Positions 58,697 to 64,000 of a stretch of 64,000 nt of DNA are shown here, piece after piece. The notes under the pieces were generated by a model. That model saw only the letters and a list, made by a program, of their open reading frames with translations, was not told the origin of the DNA and ran no database searches. The position numbers were made by a program, and so were the translations under genes. Source of the DNA: Mactra quadrangularis. Its lineage: Eukaryota > Mollusca > Bivalvia > Venerida > Mactridae. The stretch covers positions 41,663,570 to 41,727,569 of the forward strand of contig CM046294.1 of NCBI GenBank assembly GCA_025267735.1, read 5' to 3'. Numbering within the stretch: position 1 is the first letter of the stretch; each line of letters begins with the position of its first letter.

Positions 58697-61135
58697 GAAT
58701 TAAGCTTAAAAAATGAAGAATACTTTCCTCAACAGAATATATCAAACAGTTCACTTGAAACATGTACATGTATTGACAATGAATATGATATTACTACTGA
58801 TTGTGACACTGACCTAGATCTTGTTAATGTTGACGAGTTAACAAACACTACCTTCATGTAAATCTTAACAATGAACCCATATGTGACATCTACAGTGACG
58901 TAGTACACAAAGCTGGTGAACCATGTGGTTTTACAGGAAATTGCTTTTCAAATGTAGGGGTAGATGCTATTTATAATCATATAATGTCCATGCGTGAATA
59001 GACGAAAGAAGAAAAAGATATGTACATCATGGGGAAAATATATACCAAAGGCATGACTGACTCATCTGGTTCAAGTACATGTAGTTCTAAACGCAAAAGA
59101 TAGACCTTCAATTTTGATGATAGGGGAATTTGCAAACATGCCTTTATATACATACATGATATTGGAGATAAATCCTTGAAGAATTTAATAAAGCATATGA
59201 ATGTTAATGGATTAACACCCCGTATTCATGGTAATACAAATAAAAGACCAAACATGCTATCAACTTTGAAACTGTTAAATTTGTTGTACAATTTATTTTT
59301 AATTATTCTCATCATCATGGTTTACCCCAACCCACACCTATCAATAGGAATAACTCCCAATCAAAATACCAATCATATATTTGCCAGCATCTACGACAAA
59401 AAAGCATGTCTATCAGTTATATAAAAATGCATGTACTGAAATGGATATTAGTTCAATATGTTTAACCTCTTTTCAAGATATGTGGAGAGACTGTTGTAAG
59501 CATATATGTATACCTTCACCTAGAACTGATGTTTGTTTTAAATGTGAAGAGATAAAGGAAATTGTGAAAAATTCATCTACAGATGATGACAAATTATCCT
59601 CATGTACTGATCTAATTAATCATATAGCACATGCTAAGGAAGCTCATGCTGAGTACATACAGGATATAGATAATTCAAGAAAAGAATTTGATGAACAAGA
59701 AGTGGTACCTGTTGTTCCACCATGCTCTACTGAAATGTCAAATACACATTATATTTTTGACTTTGCACTGTCACTGTTTTTGCCTAATCGAGCAAGACAG
59801 CCAGGTCCAATGTTGTTTTTTTTGTACCACGAAAAGTCCAACTTTTTGGTGTTTCAATCGAAGGTGCCAGGAAGCAACTAAATTTCATAATTGATGAACA
59901 TGAAACAATTGGTTCTGATGGAAGAGAATCACATGGTCCCAACAGTGTCATCAGTATGCTACATCATGTATTTACATTTCATTGTTATGGTGAAATGGCT
60001 TGTGTGATTAACGCAGATAACTGTGCTGGTAAATATTTATGTTTATATTTATCAAATTTTTCAGAATATTGTGGAAATAATTATATGCTGATGAATACAT
60101 ATGTTACACAGCGGCGGTAGTGGTAAAATGGTTAGCATGTCTGACTTCGAATCCGGAGATAGCGGGTTCAAGCCCGGTCGAGGTAGGTCATACTCTATAC
60201 TTGAGTTGTCGGCCTCGTGGTTATGTAAGTCAGTACTTGTGATAGAAAAGTGTCCAGGAAACTAATAGTGGGACGAGCTTACCGTCGTATATACGACCTA
60301 AATATGCGTTGAATACGACGTTAAAAAAAAACAATAAGAACAAAAACATGTGTTACACGAAGTACATTTATTTTATAATAGATAATACAATCAGATTATT
60401 AAATTATCTGACACACTTTTTATCATTTTATATCATGAACTATTAGTCCTGTAAACTTTTCTCATGAAAAAAAGATTGTCTTATATTTTAAGCGTTGTAA
60501 ACACTTTTAAATGATTATGTAATTTTTCCGTACTTATTCAATTGCATTTGAACATTGAAAATCTTACCTCAAATAGTTCTGTATTTATTTTACTTTCTTT
60601 ACTACAGGTCGAAACAGGAATCGATTTACGATCGGATACTTTGCATGGAGGGTCATGGTGTAGCTGCATCGCCAAATAACCTTAAAGTTTCAAGTTTCAG
60701 GACACACGCCTTGTTTGGTGTTTGCTGAATTCAAGAAACTGTTTACCAATAAATATATATGTATGTTGAAACTTTTGATCTTATGATCTGGATTATTATA
60801 TATCTTTACCATTTACGGAAAGTTAGGGCTTTAGTTAAGTCTAAATTGGGTTCAGTATGTAAGAAACACAATACTTCACTAGATAATAAATCAACTTGTA
60901 ATTCTATAATATTCATTTTGTTAGTTTATATACAATTCTGCCTAAATAATCATTTTTAGATCTGATTGTGACACGATGGACGACATAACAGATCTTTTCA
61001 ACAGATCATCTCATTGTAATATCAGTTATATTGAGGTAAAGATGGAGAACCAAATTTTCAGTGAAGGGACTGGAAATCGTTCATTGATTCACAATTTAAA
61101 CCAGTACAAAGAATTAGTAAATTCTATACATTTCG
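58697..61135 (+). pseudogene. Broken gene of a conserved metazoan family (DUF7869-like), candidate transposase
   Basis: Segments: 58697-58860 (acidic N-terminus, acceptor tttcag); 58915-59260 (GEPCGFTGNCF, FNFDDRGICKHAFIYIHDIG, VNGLTPRIHGN, stops after MRE and KRKR); 59262-59378 in another frame (ETVKFVVQFIFNY); 59378-59820 (ASTTKKHVYQLY, PRTDVCFKCEE, HYIFDFALSLFLP, GPMLFF); a one-base shift in an eight-T run; 59826-60028 (VQLFGVSIEGARKQLNF, ESHGPNSVISMLHHVF, NADNCAG, donor gtaaat); 60608-60745 (RNRFTIGYFAWRVM, TAG, LHRQI, GHTPCLVF); 60960-61135 (acceptor tttttag). Family assignment is from remembered motifs (Cys-rich centre, DNCAGQNKN-like and GHTxF-like signatures) and should be tested. The gene is clearly dead here. 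Confidence 0.6.
60110..60350 (+). repeat. tRNA-derived SINE inserted in the pseudogene intron
   Basis: Head GCGGCGGTAGTGGTAAAATG with B box GCGGGTTCAAGCCC, tail ACGACGTTAAAAAAAAAC. TGTTACAC at 60102-60109 and 60351-60358 is an 8-base target duplication. Confidence 0.85.
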
Positions 61136-62271
61136 GTAAGTGGGAATGTATTTGGGTTTCAAAGTTATGGGTTTCAAAGTTATCTTACAATATATATAGA
61201 CTAAAATTATAAACTAAGTGTTTTGGTATTGGTTAATATAATGCTTAAAAAATATTTGACTGCTTATCAATAAAAACACAAATATGTACACATACATTCA
61301 ATTGATAACTTTATTATCATTATTGCACAGATGCTACGTATGTATTTTATGATAACCAATTTAATTGTTCTGCGGTCCTTTTTACAAAAATTCTTACGAA
61401 AAAATCTTCGTGAGTCGAAAGAAAGAAACATTAATAATTGGCTCATATTTTGGCTTATCAATTCTTAATAATTATACAAAATGTGTAGAATTGTACATAC
61501 CTTTTGAATAAGATATCATAGTTGTGCTTATTATCCGTCTTAATTTGAAGTGCTAATTAAATGAAACTGACTTACGAAAAGAAATTAAGTAAGATTTTTT
61601 GTGAAAAGCATCACAGCATATTGTTTGTCAAAACTCTCTTTTAAACCAGTAGTGATAGAAAACTCCCGACTATATTCATCTATTATTGTAATTGACTGTT
61701 TAACTCTTCTTTGGTAACTCTTACTCACCAAGTTAAAAATCACCTATATATTGTTTTGATATACTGTAGTTGACTGTTTAGTTACAGTCATGCATTGTCA
61801 TATATTTAGCATCAAAATGCTCTTATGATATACATGAAATGCATTTATTGTCAATGAGCTATGTTTTTTATATTTCGAAATGAGAACTCAATTTCGAAAT
61901 ATTTTACCTCAATCCACCTTATCATGCAGTTAAATTGCTTTTTTAAATGATGATAATTGGTAATAGAAATATAATCCATAGAGCTTTCAATATTTTGGAT
62001 GTAATTACTTAACACTAAATGACTTGAAGAGAAAAGAGTTCGTAAAAAAACCTACAGTAAAAAAAATTAAACGCGACGTTCGCCACGACGTCGTCTAATT
62101 TCCGTGATCATTTAATGAATTTGAAATAATCATAACAACGTCATGGAGTGAGATATCAAAATAAAATATATTTATTTAGAATCAGCAATGTTTCCACTTT
62201 CATTTTCTAAGAAAATCTTATTTTCAAAAAAATTGACCTTAAGGGCCCGGTTTTTGCGTTGCGCAACATAT

Positions 62272-64000
62272 GGTAATTAAATATATAATAAAATAATACT
62301 TTCATACAAAACTGTTGTTATATCTCAAATACCCTATAAATGAATGTATGGCCTTTGTCTACATACTCCAAAATTGTATGTATTTACAAAATAAAATATT
62401 ATATCTGGATTATGATTCCATGTTTGCATCAGTAATGCAAATTTGTTTGGAAGGAAATGGAGTGTTTGTATTTATTTCAATTATATGTAACAAGCATAGT
62501 GATAGACCTGATTAAATAACCCTTACTTAGATCTAAAACTTTAAAATAACATTTTTTCTATAATATAAACCTTCGTATTTTGTGTTTTAGGAGATGCTCA
62601 TAGAAAAGTGTGTGTGTGTTTTGTACAGATGATGACCCAGTGACTGGTCAAGTTCTTATATAGTATTTCAGTACATGATCATCAAGTATTATTAAAAAAA
62701 ATAATCTGACATTGGCTTACAAGACAGAGACAGAGATGATTCCTAGAAAATTCCTGTCTTCAACAATGTTTTTTTTTCTATTTGTAATCGTCATTTTATA
62801 GATAAACAATAAAAAGTACACATGTACAGTTTTCCAAATTCAATTCATCTTTCTGTTTTCATTTATCTTATACACTGGGGTCCAACACATACTGTGTCTG
62901 GGATTTACTTATTTTATGAAAGTGGTTGTATCATCAAGAAGGTATTCCTGTTAAAATGGCTAAAATCTGGTGTTTTCAGTCCTATTTGGTTTCAGTCATG
63001 CTAGCATGACTGAAACTTTCAAAAGCATAAAGTACAAGAATGTGGTTAAGTCTTCCATTCAGCACCAAGTTAAAACATTCAAGATACTGATATCTTACCA
63101 AAGTGTTTAGAGTTGAATAAGCGTCCCTATACAACATACGTCAATAAAGTAGAGCGCTAGTTGCCCATGGAAATGCGTCATTTAATGCTTATACTTAACA
63201 CGAGGGTTGATAAAAGATAAACCGGATTTTTACTCTCAAATAATAATTATTACTTAAAACAAACATTTATATACATCAATACAAATTTCAATGTATATAC
63301 AAAATATTGATCTAACATTTCTATAATAAAGCTTACATTTCTCTTCAAAATTACGTTTCCAAAAACCATGGTAACGCTGTCACGGCGCAGCAAATTTTTT
63401 AATGTTTTATTATTTGTTAAAAGAAGCTTTGTGCTGTTTACAAAAATGCAGCGTACAAAAAAATCTTGGAAATCGTCGCGTCTTCATTTATTGACATTTT
63501 TGCAAAACTTGACGTCATTTGATCAGCGCATATTATAACAATCACATTTGAATAAAAATGAATGAATGAAAAGTCGTTTCCAATTGCCACAGGCGGCTTA
63601 GAGAAGTAGATATTGACGCCATCATCAAATAAGGAAGAGGGAGAAAGAAGATAAAACAACGTAAGTAACGTCACCGGCAAACACACTGGCAAATGACAGA
63701 CGGTTGTCCATTTGGGAGTTAATGGCAAAATTGATTTGAGCTACGGTATCATACAGACTTTTCTTGCAAGGGATTCAAAATGAAAATTATTTTGCACACA
63801 TTAATTTTCTTTTACTACGCGATATATTTAAGAATGATAATGACCATGGAAAAATATAACATTTTTTTTCATAATGAGACAATTTCAGTTTATGTTAAAT
63901 TCTAATCATTCAACTAAGTATTATCAATAAATGATATTTATTTTATATTTTTATCTTATATGTTATTCATTTCAATGTTTCTAGCTCATAAAGTCAATTT
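62272..64000. other. No supported genes
   Basis: AT-rich DNA with short chance frames. The 96-codon frame at 63438-63728 (minus) has no splice context or recognisable domain. Confidence 0.4.

Larger units (their letters stand above)
57859..62271. mobile_element. ~4.4 kb TIR-bounded element carrying a conserved unknown gene
   Basis: Left TIR 57859-57891 and right TIR 62239-62271 are inverted and match at 28 of 33 positions, sharing TGCGCAACGC and GGGCCCTTAA. ACGTCG-type words repeat just inside both ends (57899-57925 and 62070-62095). The only coding relic inside (58697-61135) is one broken gene. A SINE has inserted secondarily. An ATATG at both outer edges could be part of the TIR or a target duplication; I cannot tell which. 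Confidence 0.65.

Noticed and set aside
63438..63728. 96-codon minus-strand frame
   Set aside because: No homology I recognise, no splice context, ordinary composition for the region.

Overview
This is a eukaryotic, AT-rich, intron-rich window. Its main content is a cluster of immunoglobulin-superfamily (IgSF) receptor genes embedded in transposon debris. Single-domain exons with GT-AG (a few GC-AG) junctions, tRNA-derived SINEs, TIR elements and Ty3/gypsy and LINE relics point to an invertebrate. I infer a mollusc, probably a bivalve; no marker gene proves this.

Four related loci are visible. Gene A (+, 154-11193, 5' end outside the window) encodes seven Ig domains, one FnIII domain, a transmembrane (TM) helix and a tyrosine-rich tail. 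Gene B (-, 23876-13374) has a signal peptide, eight Ig exons, FnIII, TM and a short odd tail; one Ig exon carries a stop codon and another has lost its second half. Locus C (+, 33863-37075) is a partial, decayed copy with an intact signal-peptide exon and first Ig exon. Gene D (-, 46035-39799) is complete: ten exons whose lengths sum to 2115 bases, an open frame of 704 residues. I name the Ig exon types a to h in transcript order. A has b-c-d-e-f-g-h, B has a-b-c-d*-e-f*-g-h, D has c-d-g-h, and C has a plus relics of b, c and f. All ectodomain exons are phase 1-1, so domains can be gained, lost or skipped without breaking the frame.

The ectodomains are paralogous but the cytoplasmic tails are unrelated. 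D ends with an ITIM-type motif (LNYADL) followed 24 residues later by an ITSM-type motif (TPYDVV). A ends with an ITAM-spaced pair (YETI, nine residues, YSTL) and a YENM motif. B joins three 18-base microexons, each in its own ~540-base tandem repeat unit, to a Cys-rich end. This looks like an invertebrate counterpart of paired activating/inhibitory immune receptors and is the main biological candidate in the window.

The second candidate is at 57859-62271: a ~4.4 kb segment bounded by 33-base terminal inverted repeats (28 of 33 positions identical) that contains a broken, multi-exon gene of a conserved metazoan family of unknown function (ADNCAG and GHT signatures). This suggests that the family rides on, or encodes the transposase of, a DNA transposon.

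Other regions: 11194-13373 is the A/B convergent intergenic region (SINE, hairpin). 23877-31192 holds a GC-rich TIR element, one arm of a 0.6 kb inverted duplication and a 130-base direct repeat. 31193-33076 has a possible small gene or gene fragment. 37076-39798 is featureless AT-rich DNA. 46036-57800 contains palindromes, a 42/44-base satellite, a gypsy integrase relic, SINEs and MITEs. 62272-64000 shows nothing convincing.
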